64,000 nucleotides of DNA from Holophaga sp. (GTDB lineage: Bacteria > Acidobacteriota > Holophagae > Holophagales > Holophagaceae): contig JADKBC010000048.1 of the NCBI GenBank assembly GCA_016715205.1, positions 1-64,000 of the forward strand, read 5' to 3'. The position numbers and the translations under genes are program-made. Below, piece by piece: positions 36,356 through 44,235 of the stretch (position 1 is its first letter; each line of letters opens with the position of its first letter). Below the pieces are notes generated by a model. It had not been told where the DNA came from. It worked only from the letters and a program-made list of their open reading frames with translations, and ran no database searches.

Positions 36356-38616
36356 TCGCCTTCCCGCTCCAGCATGCCAAAGCGCGCCAGAATGCGTTTT
36401 TCGCCACCCTCAAAGCGCACGGTGTAGGTGAGACCATCGCCGCTGCCGGTGGCGCCCAGAATGACACCGCGTCCGAACCGCGGGCTGCGGATACGCGTGC
36501 CCTTGGGCCAGGCATTCGAGGGAGGCTGGGCCTCAGGCTCAGGCCTTGGATCCAATGGTGCTGTTGCAGCCATCCGCGTTCGGTCGAACATCCCTCGGAT
36601 GCGCTGAAGTTCGGAGGCCACGTTGTGCCCTCCACTACCTTGAGAAGGGCGCGGGCTGGAGAAAGCGCCCTGTCCATTTTGATATAGCTCCGTGCCCCAG
36701 CGGATGGGCGTTTCCAAAGCATCCGCGGGCAATTCACGCAGGAAGCGACTGGGCATGCCCAACATCTCCTGGCCCATCATGCGCCGCCGTCGGGCCGCGG
36801 TGAGGTAGAGCTTGCGCTGGGCGCGAGTGATGGCCACATAGAAGAGGCGACGCTCTTCCTCCAGCCCGTCATCGGTTTCCCGGGCATTGCGGTTGGGAAA
36901 CACATCCTCTTCCATGCCAACCAGGAACACCACCGGGAATTCCAAGCCCTTGGCGCAGTGGATGGTCATCAAACTCAGCAGGGCCGCTTCTTCCAGTTGG
37001 TCCGTATCGGAGGCCAACGTGACTCGGTCCAGGAATTCGGGCAGGCGCAACCCGAGGCTTTCGGAATCGGCGGCGGCATTGATGAATTCTTCCAGGTTCC
37101 GCAGGCGTCCTTCGGCCTCCAAGGTGGCTTCCTCTTCCAGCATCTGGACGTAGCCCGACTCCACCGCCATCCACCTCACCAACCCCGCCAAGCCCATGGT
37201 GCGAATTTCCCCTGCCCCACGGCGGAAGAGGTCCAGGAACTTGCCCACTTCGCGTTGGGCACGACCCTTTAGCCCCCCCGCTTTCAGCAGTGCCAATGCG
37301 CCCTCCAGGGGGGTTCCACCTTCGGGAATGGCCGCGTCGATGTGGCCCATGGTCGTGGGCCCCACACCGCGACTGGGGCTGCTAATGGCTCGGCGGAAAC
37401 TCACTTGATCGAAGGGATTGGACAGCAGACGCAAATAGGCCAGGAGATCCTTCACTTCCTGACGTTCGTAGAATTTCACACCCCCCACCAGCTTGTAGGG
37501 CATGTTCACGGCACGCAGGCCTTCCTCCAGTTGCCGGGATTGCCAGTTGGCGCGATAGAGCACCGCGATTTTCGCGTTGGGGAACCGGGCGCGTTCTTCG
37601 CGAATGCGCTCCACCACCCACTCGGATTCCAGACGACCTTCATCCGTGAGCTTGAAGGTCATTTTTTCGCCTTCACCCAGCTGCGTCCACAGGGTCTTGC
37701 CCAGGCGCTGACTATTGTTGGCAATGACTGTGCTCGCAGCATCCAGGATCTTCTGGGTGGAGCGGTAGTTCTGCTCTAGCTTGATCTGCACCGCCTCGGG
37801 GAAGTCCCGCTGGAAGTCGAGGATGTTGCGGATATCAGCGCCGCGCCAGCCATAGATGGACTGGTCTTCATCGCCCACCACGCAAAGGTTGTGGTGCTGC
37901 TTCGCAAGGTGCTGCACCAGCAAATATTGTGCGCGATTGGTGTCCTGGTATTCATCCACCAGCAAGAACTTGAAGCGTTCTGCATACACACCCTGCATCA
38001 CCGGATCACGGAACAGGCGTTCCGTGTGGAGCAGAAGATCATCGAAGTCGCAGGCCCGGTGGTTCTTCAGGCCGGTTTGATACAGTTCATAGGCGTCCAG
38101 TGCCTTGCGGGTCCAGGCATCCAGGGCTTCTTCCCGGGCCTCGTCTGGCAGCAGGCAACGATTTTTCCAATCACTGATCAGTTCCAGCACCTTCTTGGGA
38201 TGGAACTGCTTTTCCGGCAGTTTGAGTTCCACCAGCACCTGCTTGATCAAGGCTTTCTGATCCGAGGGATCAAAGATCACGAAATCCCTGCCCACGGGGG
38301 TTCGTTCACCCTCTCGGCGGAGGATACGCGTGCAAAAGCTGTGAAAGGTACTCACCCAGAGCTGTTCGGTGGGTACCGACACGAGCCGCTGCACCCGCTC
38401 CCGCATTTCATCGGCGGCCTTGTTGGTGAAGGTCATGGCCAGAATGGAGGAGGGTTTAACACCCTCTTCCTCAATCAACCACGCCACGCGCCGGGTGATG
38501 ACGGTGGTCTTGCCCGAACCCGCGCCTGCCAGAATCAACAATGGACCGTTCACATGCTGCACGGCCTCCCGTTGGGGAGCATTCAGGTTGTGCAGCAGAG
38601 GATGGGAGTCAGGCAT
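36352..38616 (-). CDS. pcrA: ATP-dependent 3'-5' DNA helicase of the PcrA/UvrD family
   Basis: Superfamily 1A helicase for nucleotide-excision repair, fork clearance and removal of recombinase filaments. 754 residues with motif Q/I (LNAPQREAV...ILAGAGSGKTTV), Ia (AMTFTNKAADEMRER), II (LLVDEYQDTN), III (VGDEDQSIYGWRGAD), IV (LEQNYRS), V (TIHCAKGLEFPVVFL) and VI (VAITRAQRKLYL). The C-terminal tail holds a Tudor-like segment (RIRSPRFGRGVILG) as in PcrA. Convergent with the transglutaminase gene, overlapping by four bases. Confidence 0.95.
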   Translation of the reverse strand: MPDSHPLLHNLNAPQREAVQHVNGPLLILAGAGSGKTTVITRRVAWLIEEEGVKPSSILAMTFTNKAADEMRERVQRLVSVPTEQLWVSTFHSFCTRILRREGERTPVGRDFVIFDPSDQKALIKQVLVELKLPEKQFHPKKVLELISDWKNRCLLPDEAREEALDAWTRKALDAYELYQTGLKNHRACDFDDLLLHTERLFRDPVMQGVYAERFKFLLVDEYQDTNRAQYLLVQHLAKQHHNLCVVGDEDQSIYGWRGADIRNILDFQRDFPEAVQIKLEQNYRSTQKILDAASTVIANNSQRLGKTLWTQLGEGEKMTFKLTDEGRLESEWVVERIREERARFPNAKIAVLYRANWQSRQLEEGLRAVNMPYKLVGGVKFYERQEVKDLLAYLRLLSNPFDQVSFRRAISSPSRGVGPTTMGHIDAAIPEGGTPLEGALALLKAGGLKGRAQREVGKFLDLFRRGAGEIRTMGLAGLVRWMAVESGYVQMLEEEATLEAEGRLRNLEEFINAAADSESLGLRLPEFLDRVTLASDTDQLEEAALLSLMTIHCAKGLEFPVVFLVGMEEDVFPNRNARETDDGLEEERRLFYVAITRAQRKLYLTAARRRRMMGQEMLGMPSRFLRELPADALETPIRWGTELYQNGQGAFSSPRPSQGSGGHNVASELQRIRGMFDRTRMAATAPLDPRPEPEAQPPSNAWPKGTRIRSPRFGRGVILGATGSGDGLTYTVRFEGGEKRILARFGMLEREGD

Positions 38617-38931
38617 GCTTCGAGTCTAACAAACCGCCGGCGTGAGGCCGTGATTGGCAGGGATTACTGTCGGGCTGAAAATCACGCATCTCGTCGCACA
38701 GCCCTTCGTTCCCGGCAAAGATATATTTCGTGCTGCCAAGGTGACGATTTGTTGCCATGCCCAGAACCAGTTGTCGTAGGACGCCGAGAATCTGTCATAC
38801 AGCCCCCATTACCTGCATCCACCCGGTAGTGCCAGACTCTCCACCCAAACTGCGGTCCATTAATAGTGCGACAGGAACCCCTGATCCGCCACGTGGGCAC
38901 AGTGCCCTATGTGAAATCCTGGAGGTCCACC
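38617..38931. other. Intergenic region between pcrA and the small secreted-protein gene
   Basis: 315 bases with divergent genes on both sides, so it must hold both promoters. It contains a pair of direct repeats that I interpret as a LytTR operator (listed separately). No convincing sigma-70 promoter for pcrA was seen, and no coding sequence is supported here. Confidence 0.6.
38771..38806 (+). promoter_or_regulatory. Putative LytTR-type operator: two direct repeats, 21-bp period
   Basis: TTGTCGTAGGACGCC (38771-38785) and CTGTCATACAGCCCC (38792-38806) share 9 of 15 bases and start exactly 21 bases apart, two helical turns on the same DNA face. Known LytTR regulators bind paired direct repeats with 21-22-bp period. 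The same pattern (YTGTC...CCC/CCA) occurs upstream of the DUF4405 gene on the other side of the LytTR regulator gene. It lies about 125 bases upstream of the small secreted-protein gene. Confidence 0.5.
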
Positions 38932-39192
38932 ATGAAACGCACACTATTGATTGCTCCCACGCTTCTTCTCCTCGGAAGCCTTGCGACGCCCATGTTGCAG
39001 GCTCAGGCACCCGCGGCACCTGGAAAGGGCCAGGGGCAGCACCTTCGCAAGCGTGATGGTTCCGGCACTCCCGGCCAGGGCCGTGGTCAGGGGCGCGGCC
39101 ATCGCGGTCAGGGCGTTCGAAAGCAGGATGGAACGGGGCCTCGTGGCGGCACGGCTGACTGCCCGAAAACTCCCAAGGCGCCCGCCAAGTAG
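38932..39192 (+). CDS. Small secreted basic protein with DGSG/DGTG repeats
   Basis: 86 residues. Signal peptide (MKRTLLIAPTLLLLGSLATP, cleavage near AQA at about residue 25). The mature part is Gly-, Arg- and Gln-rich with two related units, LRKRDGSGTPGQG and VRKQDGTGPRGG, and a single cysteine in the tail. GGAGG precedes the ATG at 38932. Similar small DGSGP-type proteins occur in other bacteria without known function. It is immediately upstream of a LytS/LytTR pair, likely the regulator's target. Confidence 0.75.
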   Translation: MKRTLLIAPTLLLLGSLATPMLQAQAPAAPGKGQGQHLRKRDGSGTPGQGRGQGRGHRGQGVRKQDGTGPRGGTADCPKTPKAPAK

Positions 39193-39212
39193 TACGGAAC
39201 TAGACTAGAGGC

Positions 39213-40295
39213 ATGCACGCATCTCAGATTCTCGCTAGCACAGGCACCCGCCTCAGGCGCTCCGGCACCTGGGGCGTCGTGCTGCTGTTTGGAAGCCTGT
39301 GGAACGCCCTCCGGTGGTTCGCAGGGCCAGGGAATTTATCGGCAGGCGAGGCGCTACTCCCTTTTGTGTTTGGCACCCTGGTGCTCGCTTTGGCGGCGGC
39401 GCCTTGGCAATGGACTGGGGATGATCGGCCACTGGCTCCTGCCCTGCGCGGAGTGGTTCAGGCGCTTCCATGGAATGCGTTGCTCTTGCTGCTGCTGGTC
39501 GCCCTGTTGCCAGACCAAGGTGACCATGGCAACCGTGGGGGGCGGGGCGGCGTAACGCTTTCGTTCCTCCCGAATGTTCCGCCCAGGATGCTGGTTCTCC
39601 TCATCGCCTATGGGGCCTTTGGAATGCTGGCAGGGTGGATCTTGGCAGATCGGGACAAGGAGGCCCAGCGGGCGGAAACCCAATCCCAGCGGGCCGAGAC
39701 CCAGGCTCGGTTGGCTCGGGAAGCCCAGGCACGCGCCCTTCAGGCCCAGATGAATCCTCATGTTCTCTACAACACCTTGAGCGGATTGGCGGAAATGGCT
39801 CGTGAGGATGGTGCGGCCACGGAGGAAGCCTTGGTGGGGTTGGCGGGACTCCTCCGCCAACTCCAAAATCATTCTGGCGAATTCCGGGTTTCCTTGGATG
39901 AAGAGCGTGGCCTGGTGGAAGGGTTTCTTGCCCTGGAGCGATTTCGGCTCGGTGATCGGTTGACCGTGCATTGGGTCTGGGATGCGCGACTGGAGGATGT
40001 GGAGGTCCCGCCTTTGCTGCTGCAGCCCCTGGTGGAAAACGCGCTCAAACACGGCATCGTTCCTTGTCGGGAGGGTGGCGAGTTGGAGATCGGGCTGTCG
40101 GGGAAAAATGATCGCCTGCGACTCTGGGTCGCCAATAGCGGCAAGCCTTTAGATTCCGCTGCATCCTCGGGCACCGGTCTGGCCAATCTTCGGCAGCGAT
40201 TGGCCCTGATGGATGACTTCACAACCCACCTCGATCTGCGCAGCGAGGGGGGGCGCACTGTGGCGGAGCTGATCCTGGAGCCGAGCCATGACTGA
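39213..40295 (+). CDS. LytS-type membrane sensor histidine kinase
   Basis: 360 residues. About four hydrophobic segments in the first 150 residues form the membrane sensor (no recognisable ligand domain). A short coiled coil rich in RAETQ repeats leads to the His_kinase core LQAQMNPHVLYNTLSGLAEM, where the His in NPH is the predicted phosphorylation site. An HATPase follows with LLLQPLVENALKHGI and GTGLANLRQRL. Such kinases pair with LytTR regulators; the partner follows with an eight-base overlap. Confidence 0.9.
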   Translation: MHASQILASTGTRLRRSGTWGVVLLFGSLWNALRWFAGPGNLSAGEALLPFVFGTLVLALAAAPWQWTGDDRPLAPALRGVVQALPWNALLLLLLVALLPDQGDHGNRGGRGGVTLSFLPNVPPRMLVLLIAYGAFGMLAGWILADRDKEAQRAETQSQRAETQARLAREAQARALQAQMNPHVLYNTLSGLAEMAREDGAATEEALVGLAGLLRQLQNHSGEFRVSLDEERGLVEGFLALERFRLGDRLTVHWVWDARLEDVEVPPLLLQPLVENALKHGIVPCREGGELEIGLSGKNDRLRLWVANSGKPLDSAASSGTGLANLRQRLALMDDFTTHLDLRSEGGRTVAELILEPSHD

Positions 40296-41013
40296 GGTGC
40301 TTCGGGTCATCGTGGCGGAGGACGAGCCCTACAATCGAAAACGACTGGCCCGGCTGCTGCAGGAGGCTGGATGTGAAGTCGCTGTGGAACTTCGCGATGG
40401 TTTGGCGGTGCTGGAGTGGTTGGAAGCCGGGGGCCAGGCCGATGCAGCCTTCCTGGATATTGAAATGCCGGGCGCCACCGGGCTGGAAGTGGCCTTGGAT
40501 CTACCCAAGAATCTGCCCGTAGTGTTCGTGACAGCCCATGCCGAACACGCGGTGCGAGCCTTCGAGACCGCAGCGCTGGATTTCTTGGTAAAGCCCGCAA
40601 CGGCCGGGCGGATCGAGGTGGCCCTCGCCCGCATCCGCGAACGCAGAGCCGGTCCTGTTTTGGCGTCCCGTCCAGCGAGTGCCCATCGCTATCCCGTCCG
40701 TGCGGGTGATGGGTTGGTGTTCATGGACCTAGCCCGCACCAGTCATTTCCTGGTGGAGGACGAAGTGGTCTGGGCTTTTGTGGCTGGGGAACGCCTCCGT
40801 ACACCATGGAAGAGCCTCACCGAAGCGGAATCATCCTTCCCATCGGGCGTGCTGGTGAAGGGGCACCGAAACATGCTCGTGCGCCCTGAGGCCGTCATCG
40901 GCGTAAAGGCTGGGGAGTATGGTCGATTGCTCGTGCGCCTCCAGGGAGGACTCAGTGTGGAAGTAAGCAGGGGGGCCGCACCAGGGTTGAAGGCGAGACT
41001 CGGGCTGACCTGA
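40288..41013 (+). CDS. LytTR-family response regulator
   Basis: 241 residues. N-terminal receiver domain with acidic pocket AEDEP (10-14), phosphorylation site in AFLDIEMPG (Asp near 53) and KP (FLVKPA) near residue 101. The C-terminal domain (about 135-241) has the LytTR pattern, with FLVEDEVVWAF and VLVKGHRNMLVRPEAV near the DNA-contacting strands. It overlaps the kinase gene. The two paired direct repeats on either side of the locus are its probable binding sites. Confidence 0.92.
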   Translation: MTEVLRVIVAEDEPYNRKRLARLLQEAGCEVAVELRDGLAVLEWLEAGGQADAAFLDIEMPGATGLEVALDLPKNLPVVFVTAHAEHAVRAFETAALDFLVKPATAGRIEVALARIRERRAGPVLASRPASAHRYPVRAGDGLVFMDLARTSHFLVEDEVVWAFVAGERLRTPWKSLTEAESSFPSGVLVKGHRNMLVRPEAVIGVKAGEYGRLLVRLQGGLSVEVSRGAAPGLKARLGLT

Positions 41014-41030
41014 AGCCTGGCCCGGTAAAT

Positions 41031-41066
41031 CTGTCAGTGGGCCCAGTCATCCTGTCGCTGGACCCA
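41031..41066 (+). promoter_or_regulatory. Putative LytTR-type operator: two direct repeats, 21-bp period
   Basis: CTGTCAGTGGGCCCA (41031-41045) and CTGTCGCTGGACCCA (41052-41066) match at 12 of 15 bases and start exactly 21 bases apart. A weak -10-like TTATGC lies at 41089-41094, so a poor -35 would sit at the edge of the second repeat, as in regulators that replace -35 contact. The DUF4405 gene starts 58 bases after the second repeat. The same layout occurs at 38771-38806. Confidence 0.6.
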
Positions 41067-41124
41067 TTCGAATAACCGGGGCATGGGCTTATGCGTCAAT
41101 AGGGGGTGCTGCTGGAGGCCCTTC

Positions 41125-41952
41125 GTGAAGCTTCGAAAAATCACATCACTGACCGCGCTGTTGTCCTTCGCGGTGCTTGTCACCTCGGGTGTCGTGCTTT
41201 TCCTGACGCCCCAGGGGCGGGTGGCCTACTGGTCGGAATGGCACCTTTGGGGGCTCACGAAAGAGGCTTGGGGCTCCATGCACATCCTGCTGAGCCTGCT
41301 TTTTTTGGTGGCCGGGATTGTCCACATTGTCCTGAATTGGAGGCCCATCGTGCTCTATCTCCGGGATCGAAAGGAACGCAGGCGTGTGGTAACCCCGGAG
41401 TTCGCAGCATCCGCGGTACTGACGATCCTATTCACAGTGGGCCCACTACTCGGTTGGCCCCCCTTCCGATGGGTGATGGATCTGAATTCCTACGCAAAGG
41501 ATCAAGGCAGCCGGACCTATGGCGAACCCCCCTATGGACACGCCGAGCAAAGCAGCTTGCAGGCCTTTGCCCAGAAGACAGGCATGGATCTGGAGAAGGC
41601 CCAAACGCTCCTGAAGGGCCGAGGGATTGCCTTTGAGGGCCCCCAGCAGCGTTTGCAGGACATCGCCAAGCGAAACCACCTTACGCCCCAGCAGGTTTAT
41701 TTGGCCATGAAGGATGCCCAAATCAATCAGGTCACCAAGGGACAGCTTCCCGAGGAAGTGGCCCCAGGGCTCGGGCGCAAGACACTCGAAGATCTGTGCA
41801 AGGAATACAATCTGGAACTGGCGCGGGTTCGAACCATCCTTGAAGCCCGAAACGTAATTGTGAAAACCGACCAGCCCTTCCGTGCCTTGGCAGAGGCCAA
41901 TGGCACCGGTCCCCATGAACTCTACGCCGTCATTCGCGATGGTCTGAAGTAG
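41125..41952 (+). CDS. DUF4405 membrane protein, possible b-type cytochrome, with helical repeats
   Basis: 275 residues from a GTG with GGAGG seven bases upstream. Three membrane segments (about 9-30, 52-74, 92-112) carry histidines placed as in DUF4405 proteins, e.g. WHLWGL, MHILLSL and VHIVLNW, which suggests haem b binding. The extracytoplasmic C-terminal half contains at least two related helical units, QRLQDIAKRNHLTPQQVYLA and RALAEANGTGPHELYAVIRD. A redox or metal-linked membrane role is inferred. It is followed eight bases later by the DUF2202 gene. Confidence 0.8.
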   Translation: MKLRKITSLTALLSFAVLVTSGVVLFLTPQGRVAYWSEWHLWGLTKEAWGSMHILLSLLFLVAGIVHIVLNWRPIVLYLRDRKERRRVVTPEFAASAVLTILFTVGPLLGWPPFRWVMDLNSYAKDQGSRTYGEPPYGHAEQSSLQAFAQKTGMDLEKAQTLLKGRGIAFEGPQQRLQDIAKRNHLTPQQVYLAMKDAQINQVTKGQLPEEVAPGLGRKTLEDLCKEYNLELARVRTILEARNVIVKTDQPFRALAEANGTGPHELYAVIRDGLK

Positions 41953-41960
41953 GAGGCATT

Positions 41961-42428
41961 ATGCTCGCACCGTTCATCCTGAGTGCTTTCGTGGTGGTCG
42001 TGCCACAGACTGCTGCGCCGCTAAAATCCCTTCCCAAGGCCAGTGTGGAAGCTATTCAGCTCCTGCTCCAGGATGAGCAGCGCGCCGAGGCGCTGTACGC
42101 CGCCGTGATCCAGAAGCACGGGGAGCTTCGCCCCTTCTCCAACATCATTGAAGCGGAGCGGTGCCACCAGGGCGCACTTGAGGGCCTCCTAGAGTCCTAT
42201 GGGCTTCCGGTTCCTGCAAACCCCTGGAAAGACAGAAAGGTAGAGGTCCCTGCAACCTTCAAGGCTGCTTGCGAAGCTGGCGTCCAGGCCGAAATCAAGA
42301 ATGTGGCTCTCTACGACCGCCTGATGAAGACCGTGAAGGAACCCGATCTCCTGGAGGTCTTCGAGCGCTTGCGTTGGGCAAGCCAGGAGCGCCACCTGCC
42401 CGCTTTCCGAAGGCACGCAGGGCGCTAA
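41961..42428 (+). CDS. DUF2202 ferritin-like protein, exported
   Basis: 155 residues with an N-terminal hydrophobic export segment (LAPFILSAFVVVVP). The mature part is a predicted four-helix ferritin-like fold with acidic and His residues placed for metal binding: QDEQRAEALYAAVIQ, IIEAERCHQGALEGLL, EIKNVALYDRLM and ASQERHLPAFRRH. This is the DUF2202 pattern. Co-transcription with the DUF4405 gene suggests a shared periplasmic redox or metal function; substrate unknown. Confidence 0.82.
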   Translation: MLAPFILSAFVVVVPQTAAPLKSLPKASVEAIQLLLQDEQRAEALYAAVIQKHGELRPFSNIIEAERCHQGALEGLLESYGLPVPANPWKDRKVEVPATFKAACEAGVQAEIKNVALYDRLMKTVKEPDLLEVFERLRWASQERHLPAFRRHAGR

Positions 42429-42978
42429 TCAAAACCTCAAGTGGAGAATAGGCTCGCTATCTAGTGGGAAGGTCAACCCGCGTTTCGAAATGGGCCAAGT
42501 CCTTTAGATTCCATCCGTTGACCAAGTTGCCAGATACCAGGCCTCGACCCTTCCGGAGAATCACTTGCCGGATGGAGACATGATCTGGCATTGGTATGTT
42601 TGCACCACTCGTGCCCAAAGCCGGGACAGTGGATGCGGGCAAAATCATGTTCGAGGACTCCACAGCGAAGATATTCGTCAAATTCCCGCTCCACAAAGGG
42701 TGGCAGGGGATGATCCATGGCCTCGAAGCGATCGCCCACCACGGACCAATGGCGGGTGATGAAGGGGGACAGTAAGGCTTCCTCCCGGCGGTAGCGCTGG
42801 TAGGTGGTGCAGGGTAGCACCCCAAGATATTATTCACTTTTTTTACGCCTTTGATATATCAACACCAATCCAGGCCGCCACGGTCGCAACCGAACCAAGA
42901 AGATGCGGCGTCCGACAGGGTTCGCTCTGAAGTTTCATCCCTCCAAAGGGAGCACATGCAAGGTAGGCTAAAAGGGCG
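42429..42978. other. Gene-poor region before tRNA-Leu
   Basis: 550 bases with no intact gene. It contains the decayed transposase fragment listed separately (42605-42820 on the minus strand). The rest, 42830-42978, is AT-richer and should contain the tRNA-Leu promoter; I saw only a weak TAGGCT (42964-42969) without a good -35. Confidence 0.6.
42605..42820 (-). pseudogene. Remnant of an IS91-family (Y2) transposase, N-terminal zinc-binding region
   Basis: About 70 residues read leftward from 42820 resemble the start of IS91-type transposases: YRRREALL-like segment, ITRHWSVVGDRFEAM, then LPPFVEREFDEYLRCGVLEH and DFARIHCPGFGHEW. In the family the motif is CGxLxHGFARxxCxxCxHE. Here the second zinc cysteine is Phe (CPGF) and the sequence departs from homology right after HEW; the catalytic domain is gone. 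It is therefore a dead fragment. Confidence 0.7.
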
Positions 42979-43064
42979 GCTCGCATGGCGGAATGGCAGA
43001 CGCCATGGACTTAAAATCCATTGTCCGAAAGGGCGTGCCGGTTCGAGTCCGGCTGCGAGCACCA
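42979..43064 (+). tRNA. tRNA-Leu (anticodon UAA)
   Basis: Acceptor arms GCTCGCA (42979-42985) and TGCGAGC (43054-43060) pair over seven bases. The anticodon arm ATGGA-CTTAAAA-TCCAT shows anticodon TAA. A long variable arm (TTGTCCGAAAGGGCGTG) and T-arm CCGGTTCGAGTCCGG are typical of class II leucine tRNA. CCA is encoded (43062-43064). Confidence 0.96.
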
Positions 43065-43066
43065 AA
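43052..43066. repeat. 15-bp direct repeat, copy 1 (tRNA-Leu 3' end)
   Basis: GCTGCGAGCACCAAA covers the end of tRNA-Leu including CCA. An identical copy is at 43165-43179. Duplicated tRNA 3' ends are typical of integrase attachment sites. Confidence 0.65.
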
Positions 43067-43164
43067 TTCGTAATTCAAACCTTCAACTGAAACTTAGCGG
43101 TACCATTCACGACGCATCAACTGCGATGCTCAGCCGTGCGGCGCCACCCACATCGGCTTCGCCA

Positions 43165-43179
43165 GCTGCGAGCACCAAA
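43165..43179. repeat. 15-bp direct repeat, copy 2 (att-like duplicate)
   Basis: Identical to the tRNA-Leu 3' end (43052-43066), 113 bases apart start to start. The sequence before this copy does not match the tRNA T-arm, so it is not a second tRNA. It looks like one side of an attachment-site pair left after an element excised or decayed. Confidence 0.6.
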
Positions 43180-43180
43180 C

Positions 43181-43213
43181 GAACAAGGCGGACCCAAAAG
43201 GTCCGCCTTGTTC
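43181..43213 (-). terminator. Hairpin downstream of the dihydroorotate-dehydrogenase-like gene
   Basis: GAACAAGGCGGACC (43181-43194) and GGTCCGCCTTGTTC (43200-43213) form a 14-bp perfect stem around a five-base loop. It lies 17 bases after the leftward gene's stop. The following minus-strand sequence (GTTTGG) is only a weak T-tract; the stem could also stop transcription coming from tRNA-Leu. Confidence 0.65.
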
Positions 43214-43230
43214 AATAAAGCCCTATAAAT

Positions 43231-44223
43231 TTAGGCCTTCCAGCCCGACAGAACACGCATGTAGTTGGCGCGCTCGAAGGCTGCGGGATTGGGGGACTTC
43301 ATGAGGCTCATGGAACCGCGCATCTGTTCCAGGGATTCGTATTCGTGTTCCTCCATCCACTGGGCCATACCCTCGCGCACAGTCTTGAGATGCTCGGGGC
43401 CGTGCTTGAGTAGTGCGGAGGTCATTTGGATGGCGGTGGCGCCGGTCATGGTGGCCTTGATGGCATCCTGGGCACTGTGAACGCCGCCGCTGACCGCCAT
43501 GGGCACCTTGATGTGGCTGTAGAGGATGGCCAGCCAGCGCATCCGCAAGCGCAGGGTGCTGGGGCCACTGAGTTCCAGGTTGGAAACCACTTCCAGTTCC
43601 TCGATATCGATATCGGGCTGGTAGAAGCGGTTGAACAACACCAGGGCATCGGCGCCTGCACCTTCGACGACCTTGGCGAAATGAGCCATGGACGAGAAGT
43701 AGGGCGAGAGCTTCACAGCCACAGGGATGGTGATGTAGGACTTCACCATGCGGATGATATCAAGCGTCCGGCGCTCCACGGCCTCGCTGGTTTCCAGCGG
43801 ATTGGTGGGCAAGTAATAGACGTTCAGTTCCAGTGCGTCAGCACCAGCTTCCTGGATTTGCTTGGCGTAATCCAGCCAGCCCTTGGCAGTGGTGCCATTG
43901 AGGCTGGCAATGACCGGCACCTTGACCGCGGCTTTGATCTTTCGAATGGACTCCAGATAGTTATCGGGGCCCATCTTGAATTCATCGGCCGTGGGGAAGT
44001 AGGAAATGGCCTCCGCAAAGGATTCCGCGTGGAGTTCCATGTCCATGATGGTGCCGAACTGCTCACGCGTGATCTGCTCTTCAAAGAGCGACTGCATCAC
44101 GATGGCTGAGCTGCCCGCATCCTCCAGGCGACGGACCATGCTCATATCCCAAACCAGGGGTGAAGCACCGACCATCAGGGGGCTGGAAAGGTTGAGTCCG
44201 AGGTATTTCGTAGTGAGATCCAT
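43231..44223 (-). CDS. Dihydroorotate dehydrogenase-like flavoprotein
   Basis: 330 residues of a TIM-barrel FMN protein related to PyrD. Recognisable pieces include GLNLSSPLMVGASPL near the start, VPVIASLNGTTAKGW, ADALELNVYYLPTNP, IPVAVKLSPYFS and VPMAVSGGVHSAQDAIKATM. These so-called DHOD-like proteins are often located next to nifJ, as here (12 bases downstream of it), and probably are not the pyrimidine enzyme. Substrate unknown; a role together with pyruvate:ferredoxin oxidoreductase is inferred from context. Confidence 0.85.
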   Translation of the reverse strand: MDLTTKYLGLNLSSPLMVGASPLVWDMSMVRRLEDAGSSAIVMQSLFEEQITREQFGTIMDMELHAESFAEAISYFPTADEFKMGPDNYLESIRKIKAAVKVPVIASLNGTTAKGWLDYAKQIQEAGADALELNVYYLPTNPLETSEAVERRTLDIIRMVKSYITIPVAVKLSPYFSSMAHFAKVVEGAGADALVLFNRFYQPDIDIEELEVVSNLELSGPSTLRLRMRWLAILYSHIKVPMAVSGGVHSAQDAIKATMTGATAIQMTSALLKHGPEHLKTVREGMAQWMEEHEYESLEQMRGSMSLMKSPNPAAFERANYMRVLSGWKA

Positions 44224-44235
44224 GCGCGCCTCCGC

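Noticed and set aside
38895..38907. GGGCAC-A-GTGCCC inverted repeat before the small secreted-protein gene
   Set aside because: Short, has a one-base loop and no match in the other operator region; may be chance in GC-rich DNA.
42473..42600. C-terminal extension of the transposase-like frame (after HEW)
   Set aside because: It loses all similarity to IS91 transposases and is probably read-through of unrelated DNA, so it was left out of the pseudogene.
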